Assembly: GCA_022410635.1 (NCBI GenBank)
Contig: JAJVDF010000231.1
Location: 1,636,589-1,700,588, forward strand
Origin: Tretioscincus oriximinensis
Taxonomy: Eukaryota > Chordata > Lepidosauria > Squamata > Gymnophthalmidae
Direction: 5' to 3'
Length of the DNA: 64,000 nt
The position numbers were made by a program, and so were the translations under genes. Each line of letters starts with the position of its first letter. The first letter of the stretch is position 1. The notes below the pieces were generated by a model. The model worked only from the letters and a program-made list of their open reading frames with translations, was not told the origin of the DNA and did not search any database. Positions 1 through 9,700 of this stretch are shown here, in pieces.

Positions 1-485
1 TGCTTATTGGAAAGACAAATATTAAGCCTGAAGTTCAAATAGTTTGGCTCAATAATGAGAAGATGGAACCCACTGGAAATGTTCCTGATGTGGGGGACAA
101 AAAGGGGAAGGGGGTTGTCGAGGATGGGATGGATAAATACTGTGTAATGGAAGCAATGAACATCGGTTTGGGGAGGCAGTGGAGTCCATTGCAATTTCAG
201 TAAAGTATGTTTTAAAAATGCAAGTGGTTTTGAGCAACCCATATATTTCAGGTTTGGGGCCATATAATATGGACGTATTTAATAGATGTGCAGACTGTAG
301 AAATTCTGGCTTGACGATGATAGTAACAACAACAAGAAGAATGAGAATAATAATGTTTATTTATAACATCCCGTTCACCAAAGGGTGGTGCACACAGCTT
401 TGATTACTTTCAATTTTCCATTAAACTGCCCTGGGATTTTTGTAAAGGGCAGGATATAAATTCCTAAATACGAGGTAAATAAAAT

Positions 486-655
486 AAATAAAAACAGCCT
501 CTCTGTGAATTAGGCAGGTCTGAGAGAGTTCTGAACAGCTGTGATCCACCCAAAGTCACCCAGCTGCCTTCATGGACGATTGTGGAATTGAACTAGGAGA
601 CCATCAGATAAGAGTCCTAACACTCTAAGCACTAGACTAAACTGGGTACAATCAC
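486..655 (-). mobile_element. Sauria-like tRNA-headed SINE, partial
   Basis: Read on the minus strand it carries the tRNA-like head (box B-like GTTCAATTCC region) and the CACCCAGCTG / CTCTCTCAGACCTGCC body seen in other copies. It is degenerate and lacks a clear tail. Confidence 0.6.
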
Positions 656-747
656 ACAGTTAGTAATGGTGCAGTCTTAATTTTACATTCACTTTCCCCC
701 CATTACTGCAAGTTACTTTTTCTTACCTGTATGTGATTTCCTTCTCA

Positions 748-1020
748 CTCCTCTCTACCACATTTATTTATTTATTTGTACTTTTATCCCACCCTATACC
801 CGAAGGTCTCAGGGCGGCCAACCATAGAGTGACGCACACAACTTTTTGTTGCTTTCTCCACAACAAAAACCCCGTGAAGTAGGTGGGGCTGAGAGAGTTC
901 TAAAGAAATGTGACTGACCCAGGGTCACCCAGCTGGCTTTCATGGAGGAGTGGGGAATCGAACCAAGAGACTACCAGATAAGAGTCCCACACTCTAACCA
1001 CTACACCAAACTGGCTCTCG
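748..1020 (-). mobile_element. tRNA-headed SINE with L2-type tail
   Basis: On the minus strand: GAGCCAGTTTGGTGTAGTGG head with box B GGTTCGATTCCCC, then body GCTGGGTGACCCTGGGTCAG. It ends CCTGAGACCTTCGGGTATAG and an AAATA repeat, the 3' tail used by L2 copies in this window. The 58801-59055 copy has the same head-body-tail order. Confidence 0.75.
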
Positions 1021-1333
1021 CGCATTTATGAGTAAGGAAGCCTGGCTAAAATGATGCAGATGGCCAAAGATAATCAGTTCGCTATCTGAGCTTATTGTGC
1101 AAGCTAACCTCCTTCTGGGTCTTCCATCATTCTAGCTACTAATCCCAGGCTCCCCACCACTTTCATTTGCACTCTGAAAGCTTTGGAAGGGAGAAGTGAT
1201 TACTTTTGCAATCAAAGTTCTGGATTACATTAAATGCGATTATGAGATAGTTAAACTTCAGATTTATTCACCGCATTAAAAAAAAAACCTGGACAAGAAA
1301 AATATGCCCCTTCCTGCACTGGATCAGAGAAGT

Positions 1334-1473
1334 CAATTTCAGAGAAATAGCCGTGTTAGTCTAGCAGAAAGTCCAGCAAAGGAGCTAGCAGCACTTTGAG
1401 ACTAACTTGAGAAAAGTGGTTGGCAGAAGCTTTCGTAGACACTTAGTCTCAAAGTGCTGCTAGCTCCTTTGCT
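1334..1473. mobile_element. Fold-back element, copy 1, flanked by a 13-bp target-site duplication
   Basis: Inverted arms around AGCAAAGGAGCTAGCAGCAC and its complement. The direct repeat GGATCAGAGAAGT flanks the element at 1321-1333 and 1474-1486. It shares its sequence with 34901-35117. The long duplication fits retroposition (possibly Penelope-like) better than hAT or Tc1 transposition. Confidence 0.75.
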
Positions 1474-1724
1474 GGATCAGAGAAGTGCAGGCAGAGCGGC
1501 AATTGCTTTAATCTGCATTACTCCTAAAACGTAATGGAATGTGTAACTATCGGTAAATAGAATAAAAGGCACGTGGGCTGTTTAACATTCTGAAGTACAA
1601 CAACCAATGACAAGGCCATTTAGAGAAAAAGGGACTGAGAGACATTTTTTATATAAACAGACAGCTGCTATTAAAAAAGTAATGACTATTGAGAGACAGG
1701 AAATAGAGGAAATTATTAGAACAA

Positions 1725-2030
1725 GAAGAAAAACTGGGTTTTTATACCCCACTTTTATCACCCAAAGGGACTCAGAGCAGCCTACAAAGTTATTTTTTGC
1801 CTGAAGGCTTACTTACATTCTATCTTACCCACCAGGCTGTGGTGGTTCTTATTTATCAAGTTGCAGTCAGTTGCAATTTCTTGCAATTCTTGCTTTTGAA
1901 TAGCTGGGTTGGCTAGCGCTACAGCCTAGTAGAAGGTGCTCACCCTTCCCCAGATCCGACACAGGGCTCCAAAACCCGATCTCCCAGATGAGAGACAATT
2001 TCCTTAGCGACTGAGCCATTCGTATGATAA
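1725..2030 (-). mobile_element. SINE-B (tRNA-headed, AGAAAAGCGGGGTATAA tail), antisense
   Basis: Read on minus it runs from the head GAATGGCTCAGTCGCTAAGG through GAAGGTGCTCACC-type body to a tail resembling CACTTTTATACCCC in complement, followed by TTCTTCTTG. It sits inside the L1 fragment. Confidence 0.7.
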
Positions 2031-2774
2031 TTACATATGATAATTAAATATGATAATGAAAGATATTTGAAGACAAAATGGAGTCCGGATATTACTCACT
2101 CAGACCAGGGATGGAAAGAGTGGATAACCACTATTGGAAAAATAAAGAACAATAAAGTTAAAAAACTTCAAATCAAGATTTTGACAAGGTGGGACCGCAC
2201 TCCCACACAGCTGTCACACATGGGGGGGGGTTATCTATCCCCTTTTTGTTGGCACGGCTGTGTGGATGTTGGCAACCTTATTCATATGTTATATGAGTGT
2301 AATGAAATTCCATTATTCTGGGACCTGATACTCTGAGAATTGAATGATACTCTAGGGTCCAGAGATCTAAGCAACTTATGGTAATGGGGGTTACTATGGA
2401 TTTGAACTTCAGCATACTGTTTGGGCTGGTCAGCTACTTATTCCCATGGGTAGAAACTCAAACACAAATGGTCCATGTCTCTATGGTAGCATTATTTAGC
2501 AGATTTTATATTTGATGCCACTAGGAAAAGTAGGCTTCGGGCTATGGGTATATAGTGTACGGATTCCTAGGAAATTAATTGGAGGGTATTAATTGCCTTT
2601 GTTGGGAATAACAGATCCATTATTTTATCCCATACTGTTGCCATGCTCCATTAACACAGACTCCTACGGTAATTTTGCTCCCAAGTATCCTAGGGGAAAG
2701 GGGGATTATGCAATGAATGTAATTTTGTATTATGTTTCTTTGTATTTTTGTACAACGAATAGTTCAGTTGTTTA

Positions 2775-3055
2775 GGGAAACGGTCTCTCATGTGGGAGAT
2801 GGGGTTTCGAAGCCCTGTGTGGGACGTGGGGAGGGGTGAGCACCTTCCACTAGCCTGTAGCTCTAGCCAACCCAGCTATTCAAAAGCATGAATTGCAAGA
2901 AATTGCAACTGACTGCAAGTAGATACATGGGAACCACCACAGCCTGGTGGGGAAGATAGAATGTAAGCCTTTGGGTGGAAAATACCCTGGTAAGCCGCTT
3001 TGAGTCCCTTTGAAAAGTGAGAAAAGCGGGGTATAAGAACCTAGTTCTTCTTCTA
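2775..3055 (+). mobile_element. SINE-B, sense copy
   Basis: Body GGGGTGAGCACCTTCCACTA, then CCACCACAGCCTGGTGGGGA, ending AAGCGGGGTATAAGAACC and TTCTTCTTC. It is near-complete and shares its order with 30185-30460 and 58405-58692. Confidence 0.75.
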
Positions 3056-3270
3056 TAGGAGTGTATATTTGGCTTTTGTTTTGTTTGTATGTTTATGGAA
3101 AATTAATAAAAAATATTTTTTAGAAACACCAATGACAGGGCTCGGATGTTTGGCAGCCTCCCAAAGACAGAGAGAGCGATGGTATAAATTCCTGTTGGAA
3201 TAATAACAAGTTATAAAACTCAAGAGACAACACAAATAATAAAAATTCTAGTGTTCATAAATTCTGGGCA

Positions 3271-3276
3271 TTTATT
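3271..3276 (-). terminator. FBXO32: Candidate poly(A) signal AATAAA (distal)
   Basis: AATAAA on the minus strand, followed by TTTGTGTTGTCTC near 3220-3235, a good GU-rich downstream element. Cleavage would fall near 3250-3260. Either or both sites may be used. Confidence 0.4.
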
Positions 3277-3426
3277 TATAATTATGTGTCAAAATAAAAC
3301 AGTTTATCAAAACAAGAAAAACAAACAGTTGTAAAAGTCAAGTGGTTGAGCATGCAGTGAAATTTGTGTGCAAACTTTACATGGATGTATTTTTCAGTCA
3401 CACCGGTACACTCCTAAAGATCGGGT

Positions 3427-3432
3427 TTTATT
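3427..3432 (-). terminator. FBXO32: Candidate poly(A) signal AATAAA (proximal)
   Basis: AATAAA on the minus strand, followed after a short spacer by a GT-rich stretch (GAGTGTACCGGTGTGACTG), a plausible downstream element. Cleavage would fall near 3405-3415. Confidence 0.4.
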
Positions 3433-3879
3433 GCATGATAAAAGTACAATTTTCACTTCAAAAACACCTTACTAAACAGTATCAATATTTTTTTTAAAAA
3501 AGTATCTCAAACAAACAGCCTTCAACTTTATACATACATTCTACAAACAAATGCACCATGTGGATGCTAGTAAAATTCTAAAAATAAACGTTTCTGCCAT
3601 TTAAAAATGTTTGGAGCTGGGTTGTGGATATTATGTACAAAAAATGGCATTTTTTTCAGAATAGAATCTGTAGAGAAAAGGAATTGCTTTTCCATTCATC
3701 ACCATTCTGAAATACTACCCATTTTGCAATTTTTAATGGCATTGATAACACTCATTGTTCAGACTAAGAACAATTATCGCCTTTGCAATACTTAGATTTG
3801 TTTTAATATTTCTTTTCCACTGTATACCAAAGGTCTCAGGTTAACTGGGTGCAGATTGGTGAAAGACGCTTCCTTCCTT

Positions 3880-4190
3880 CCCAGGGCTAGCTGTGATGCA
3901 GGCTGGGATCTGCAAAGCAGCAGCCCCATGCAGCTGCTCCCTGTGTGGACTACACTTCCCAACAGGCCACGCTGCCAGAACAACAGCTCCATTTCACTCT
4001 TCACATTTGGGATGTTGCTGTTGCTACTGCCAGCTTTGTGAACCTGCAGGGCATCCAAACTTTTATAATAAGCACTTGTCATCAGGTAAAATTGGCATAG
4101 AAAAGCAGGCAGAAATACAGCTAAGAACCATAAAACTGGGAACAGAAATTCTGCCTGAAGATGAGAAATCAGAAGCTGGTTGCTTTGTTA
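3880..4190 (+). repeat. Repeat U, copy 1 (unassigned interspersed family)
   Basis: Shares ACTACACTTCCCA, CAGCTTTGTG, TTTTATAATAAGCAC and AGAAAAGCAGGCAGAAATAC with copies at 39425-39860 (minus), 40955-41210 and 53345-54130. No coding match is recognised. Confidence 0.65.
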
Positions 4191-4299
4191 TTATTGACAC
4201 CTATAGCTGGTACCCAGTCTATAGGCCTGTGCCTGATCCTATTTGTCAAGAACGTTTATGGAATAGGACACATTCAAAGGAAGAACTTTTTCTCCCTTG

Positions 4300-4435
4300 G
4301 GCCTTTTTCTGGATTATATTCTGGAATAGATGCTCACGTGCAGTGTGAAGTGCAGCAGGTTTGGCCAAAGGCAGGCTATACTCTGCACCAGCACACATTT
4401 AGCAGACTCCTATTCCAGAGTATAATCTGAAAAAA
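4300..4435. mobile_element. Palindromic MITE-like element (TTCTGGATTATATTCTGG ends)
   Basis: Left end TTTCTGGATTATATTCTGGA pairs with the right end around TCCAGAGTATAATCTGAAAA. Related copies lie at about 46864-46980 and 62355-62450. No clear target-site duplication was seen. Confidence 0.5.
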
Positions 4436-5280
4436 TGCTAAGTGCAGAAAGGGGTCCCATCTACATTGTATCGCCAGGTCAGAATATGTAGCTGAACGTT
4501 TACGGTTTCCTCTATTTTCAAAGGTGCTTTACAATCTTATTTACAACGTGCAGGCAGAGTCAGTGGTTCTACACAGTACAAAATTCACACTTTAAAAAAG
4601 TAATAAAAAGTAGCATTGTAGTATTAAACAGGGGTATGGAAGTCATTGATGGCTGGCCTGAATGCAGGAAATATTCAACAGGGACAGAAAAAGTAGCAGA
4701 TCCATGAAATTACTATCCGTTACATATTTGTTAACAAACACATGTAAACAGTTTCCATCTTATTCCCTGTTACCCACACAATCTCATAACCAAATGCCAT
4801 CTATCCAGACCTTTCCTCTATATAATGCAACAAGCACAGTTGTCCCTTCTATAATCACACTAGTTAGTTGGAGTTTCAGAAACTCAGGGTCATCAAAAAC
4901 ACAACCTTCTTGGCACAAAATGGTATCTTTGCTTCCCCAAATCACAGCTGGCTATTGGAAGCGAACCCCCATGCCGCTTTCTCAATCCAGTGTGGATAAA
5001 GTGGTATTTCCCCAGAACAGCTGCCGTTAAGGGATGACTGAGTATTACCAGTGTCACCCACCTCTTTAGTTCTGATAAACTATGGTGCTCCGGACATAAC
5101 TGTTTACGAGGGCTTACCAATTCTTAGAGCCCTGCTCACCTCACAAAACTGTTCCCACCTTTTCCTAGACAAATCCAACATAAACTAGTTTATGTCTCTA
5201 GTACAGATGCTCTCAGAAACTTACACTGTTTCTACACTTTGGTGTAGAAACCAATAAGAAGGGGACTGTGGTCATAAGAG

Positions 5281-5590
5281 GAGGAAACTTGCTGGATTGG
5301 ACCAGAGTCCATCTAGTCCAGCAGTGTGTCCCACCAATTGTACTAGGGCAGTCTCAAGTAGAAGGCGGGAATCCTTCAACTGTTCTCGATTCCCTGCAAA
5401 TGGTATTTCTGGGATACTGCCTGTTTCCCCACTCAAATAGCTACTGACACACCTGTCTTCCATGAATTTATCTATAAGAACATAAGAGGTCTTTTCTTCT
5501 GCACTGCTGTTGTGATCCAGGAGAAGCTCTGCCTTTTTTTCAAATATACTTAATTTGCACAGGATAGGTGAAGACTGAAGCATACTAGAC
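5281..5590 (-). mobile_element. LINE-X 3' fragment, antisense
   Basis: Contains the recurrent block TGGACCAGAGTCCATCTAGT ... CCACCAATTG ... CCCTGCAAATGGTATTTCTG seen in about ten places here. The sense copy at 33930-34300 shows this family is the 3' end of a non-LTR reverse transcriptase gene. Confidence 0.7.
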
Positions 5591-5924
5591 CGAGAGTTCC
5601 AAAATGGCTGCCTAACTCATATACTAGTAGACCTTTTGAAATGGTCCAGTAGTGTACTAGGGGACTGTTGGAATGGCATAGGGAGGTATGCAGAAAGTAC
5701 CCACCTNCATTGCTGATTTAGTGGTGAACCAAACTGTGCTGTCAAGATGGTTTCTGTGGCCTTTAAAGGCTATTGCACTTGTTAGAAGCTAGCCCTGAAG
5801 ATCATGAGATCTTTGGGATCTGAACAATGACTACCCTGGAATAGCTGTTGAAATGCAGGCTCCAGGTCACATGGAGTAGTTCTCCAAGATAAGTGCTGAA
5901 ATGGTTCTTGGCTGAAGAGTCAGT

Positions 5925-6030
5925 TTTTATGCCTCACCTTTCCCAACCTGAAGGGAATTCAAAGTGGCTTACATAACCTTCTGCTCTCCTCCTCCTCCTC
6001 ACAGTAGACACCTTGATGGGCGGTTTTCTA
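5925..6030 (-). mobile_element. SINE 3' fragment, antisense
   Basis: TTTTTATGCCTCACCTTTCC through AGTGGCTTACATAACC and a CTC/CCT-repeat to CACAGTAGACACCTTG, matching the 3' half of Sauria-like copies such as 27000-27235. Confidence 0.55.
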
Positions 6031-6662
6031 AATTTCCTAGAATCTGATCATTCAAACACTATGAAGCATTAACAGAATGGAATATACAAAGAATCATTAC
6101 CAACATCTTCCCTTTCAGTCTCCATATATATACAGTNTAAGGTACAAAGACTTCACATTGCATTTTTGAGTTGGCTGGAAAGCTGTTCAGAGGTAGAAAA
6201 TGGTGTGGTATGGACTTTTTAAATTCTTTAGTTTTTTTCAAAAGGGGTACNTCCTTTGCAAGACGATAATCTAAAAATACATCTTAGATATAAATATCTA
6301 CTGTAAACAAAGCTCAGAGTGAGGGTTAGTTCCACAGAATTAGCCTAATCATGATTTTACTTCCCTCAGACTTTGAAACATTCAAGGAGACAAAGAGCAA
6401 ACTGCCCCTTTACAAAGCAAAGTATTTACAATATGCAGTATTGGCTTCACACAAATCTGTACAGCTAAAAAGGCCATATTCTTAAAAAGTTCAGGGTTGT
6501 TGAAATGTGACTCCCTTTGCTTCCAAAATCCTCTGTTCTTCATGACTTGGAAACTCCAAGCAGGGCTATTTACACAATATGTACAGGATGAGTAAGGCTG
6601 TCCGGCCACATAAAGTATCCCATCAAATTTCAGAGATACGCCGTGTAATTATGTGGCACAGT

Positions 6663-6752
6663 TCAAAATCTGAACAAGTTGATAAAGTCCTGAGGTGAAA
6701 GAGAAGTTAAACAGCTCTCTGGATTGTTGGCTGTACAAGGATGATCGGTTCC
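6663..6752 (-). CDS. FBXO32: FBXO32 coding exon 9 with stop (residues 327-355)
   Basis: Acceptor TCTTTAG, then [20 protein letters not shown] and QDFINLFRF, then TGA at 6665-6663. The [10 protein letters not shown]-terminus is diagnostic for FBXO32. It differs from human at a few residues (LTS for SVS, Arg for Lys). Confidence 0.97.
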   Translation of the reverse strand, partial: GTDHPCTANNPESCLTSLSPQDFINLFRF

Positions 6753-9700
6753 CTAAAGATAGAACAAGGAGAAAAGCACATTTGTGTTTGCAAACATTTA
6801 TTCATTTATGGTGCAATAAAGTATGTAAGCAGCCTCATAACAGTATTTGCTGTGCAAACAATTTACTTGCAGCAATTCAAGGTAAGAATTTTGCCGTCAG
6901 TGAAAACACGCATTGAATCACTTCAACCTTAACTTTAAAGTATTTTTAATTCTCAGACAAACATACATTTTGCACATATCTTAAAATTCTTACACTGCTA
7001 ATCCTTCCATTCTGCCTCCCATTCCCCTACCACAGAGGGATACCCTAAGTATTTCATTACCAAAGAATGCAAGAACAGGTGGAGCCTGCTGAATCGGACA
7101 TAGCCCATCTAGTCCAGCATTTTGTCTCACACAGTGGCCCATCAATTGCACCTAGGCAGTGTCAAGCAGAAGGCAAAACCCTTATCTGTTCTCAACTCCT
7201 TGCAAACGGTANTTTAGCAATCCTGTCTGTGGCTCCGTCTCAGAGGCAGTATCAAGAAACCCATCCTAGTAGCTAGCTATTGATACCCTTGGCTTCCACG
7301 AACTTGTCTAATTCTATCTTAAAGCTCTTGCTTTTAAATTTTCTGTTTATTACCTCTCTATTAAGCTGCAAGATTTTTTCCTATATATTATATATGTCCG
7401 TATGTCCTCTTAAATTTCCTAAATAATAATTTCTTTTATCTTTAACTGAATCAAACCTTAGTTGCTCAATGTAACTATATCATTCCTCTATAATTCATTT
7501 GCCAATTTCTTTCCAATATTTCACCATTACCGACTAGCCTGCTAGCACTATTTANTCACATAACTTATGTTTTCATTTAAATTCTAGTCATCCAATACAC
7601 ATAAACCTTCTTTTCGACTATATTATTTCCAAGTCTATAATTATATTAATTTGATTCAGTATTAATTGCCACAATCTTGAAATTTCAATACGTTCCCTTA
7701 TCAAATGATCTAGACTGTACAGACTAGACAGGTTTATGGACACCAAAGGTATAAATGGGTACTAGGATGGATGTCTGGATGTTGCCTCCGGGATGGAGCA
7801 ACAGGCAGGACTCCTGAAATACCATTTGCAGGGAGTCATGAACAGGAGCATATTTTGATTTCTTCTTTTGAGACAGTCCAAGTGGATCTGGTGGGCCTCT
7901 GTGTGAGACAGAATGCTGCACTAGATGGGCTGTGGCCTGACCCAGTATGGCTCTTCTTATGTCCTTTTGTTGTTGTGTATTATCCCAAAGAACTATAAAG
8001 AAATCCAATGCAGTGTGTTTGAAAATCTGCCACCCCACCCAGTTCATTCTCCCATCCTCTCTGGAATATATCTGCATACAGTACCAAGTTTATGGAAGTC
8101 TTGTGTCAACAGCATGCAGTGTTATTACATGCCAGAAGTTTCTGTAAAATGGCACAAGTCATCACACGTGGAACAAATAATCATTCAAACAAATGGAATG
8201 TAAGAACTCATTAATACTTCCTTTTCAAACCAGACTACGCCATCAGATTGCACAAGATTTCTGATTGCACAATTTGCAGTAAGTTGGACTGAGNGAGGCA
8301 CTGCAAGAATACGGTGGCCATGTCCCAATTGTCTAAAGGTGCGGAATCAAACAAATAGTGGAGGAAAGGTAGAAAGGACTGGCCAAATAATCTTGCCAGC
8401 AGAGGGGTCAAATAGGGCTTGAAACACTCTTCAGAAATGCTGAGGCAACCTTGTACCCCAATCAAATGAATGTNTACAAAAAGGAGGATTAAGCAATGTG
8501 GTTTTATAGACTCAGAAAGGGCTTAGAAATTTCAGAACTAAGAACAAATGGCAATCAGCACAATTGCCCCAGCCACAAACTGCCTCACTTCCCCCCTCCC
8601 CATGAGATGTTGAAGAAATGATATTGGGGTTTAATCCAATGATGAGGGTTAAACCCCAATATCATTTCTCATACATCTCGTTGGCTTTAATTGATCAAGC
8701 TGCTGCTATATTCATATCTCCACTGGGTATAAGCATCCTCACCAGAAAGTATGATGTATGTTGAATAAATTATTGAAAAGAAGGCATGAAAAGTTCCTTG
8801 CAGACAGGAACGAGACAGTGAGAAGACAATGGTTCAAATTGTTTTTAACTCATCAGAAGAGATATTATGTACAGTACAGCTTCAGATCAAAGTAATACAA
8901 TTTATGGCACAAATTTGAACTTCCAGTTACCAAAGATGCAGTTTGGTAGCTCTCCATTGAACTGCCTACCTTCCATGACAGGATATGACAATGTCTGCAG
9001 AGTTGCAAAGTATCTCCATACTGCTCTTTCCTTGGGTAGCATCTGACAAGCTTGAAATACATCCTTTTCCAGTCCAAATGGCCTCGCTCAGACAAAATTA
9101 ATCGCTTTCGAATCTGAAAAAATAACACCATCGTGAGATTAAATATCAATTAAGGACTCATAAATTCCTGTTGGTGGGACTGCCAATCTACTTGTTTAAG
9201 CTCTGGCTACATCAGAGATTACTGTAACAATCTACTGCAAGGTTTGCCTTCTCTTCTTCCTCTGACTCTGGTTCAAAATAATACCGTTGGGGTTGGTTTA
9301 AATCTACCCAAATTGTCATGTTTCTGCCCCTTAGAGCTCTCTTCAGTGGCTATCAATTTGAGCCACAGCCTATTTGAAACTGTTGATTCTGATATTCAAG
9401 GCTCTGCGTACTAATATATTCCTNGTTATCTGGGCAGCCTGTGCGACACAGTACGCCTCTGGAATTTACATTCTGCCATCAGGTGACTATTGGTTGCTCA
9501 ATCAACACATACAGCCCTGTCAAGACTGCAGGCCTTTCAAGATCTGGCCCTATAGTAGTGAAACAGCCTTCCTTTGGATCTTTGGTTGGAGAAGGACCTG
9601 CTTTCTTTCCGAAAGGCCCTAAAAACTTTCTTTTACTCCCCAGAATGAAGAACTTATGCTGCTTCAAGCTGAAGTGGGAGATCGGATTGCAATTGTTGAC

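Larger units (their letters stand above)
1..1333. other. Intergenic DNA downstream of FBXO32
   Basis: 1-380: nothing recognised. 385-485 looks like an L2-type tail (GGGCAGGATATAAATTCC then an AAATA repeat). 486-655 and 748-1020 are antisense SINE copies. The remainder is unassigned. Confidence 0.5.
1613..3127 (+). mobile_element. 5'-truncated L1-like LINE with internal SINEs
   Basis: An insertion bounded by ACCAATGACA at 1603-1612 and 3128-3137. 2037-2336 translates to a degraded L1 ORF2 C-terminal region (KILTRWDRTPTQLSHMG, then a Cys/His-type HMLYECNEIPLFW segment). The 3' end is AT-rich (TTAATAAAAAATATTTTTTA). The uninterrupted target repeat is present at 62640-62730. Two SINE-B copies (1725-2030 antisense, 2775-3055 sense) lie inside. 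Confidence 0.75.
3255..6662 (-). other. FBXO32: Probable FBXO32 3' untranslated region
   Basis: Sequence from the stop codon to the more distal candidate poly(A) site. Mammalian FBXO32 also has a multi-kilobase 3' UTR. If real, the UTR includes repeat-derived DNA: an antisense LINE-X fragment (5281-5590), a SINE piece (5925-6030), a palindromic MITE (4300-4435) and a repeat-U copy (3880-4190). The parts at 3280-3830 and 6040-6660 look unique and AT-rich. Confidence 0.5.
6753..8969. other. FBXO32 intron 8
   Basis: Holds an antisense LINE-X fragment (7071-7330) and a sense one (7705-7975). A short perfect hairpin lies at 8614-8669. The sequence in 6760-7060, 7340-7690 and 7980-8600 is AT-rich with nothing recognised. 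Confidence 0.6.

Noticed and set aside
748..1020. tRNA gene on the minus strand
   Set aside because: The box A/B-like head is the SINE promoter; it continues into SINE body and tail and cannot form a full cloverleaf as read.
2037..2336. 99-codon frame as a possible gene
   Set aside because: It is a degraded L1 ORF2 C-terminal fragment inside an insertion with flanking duplications.
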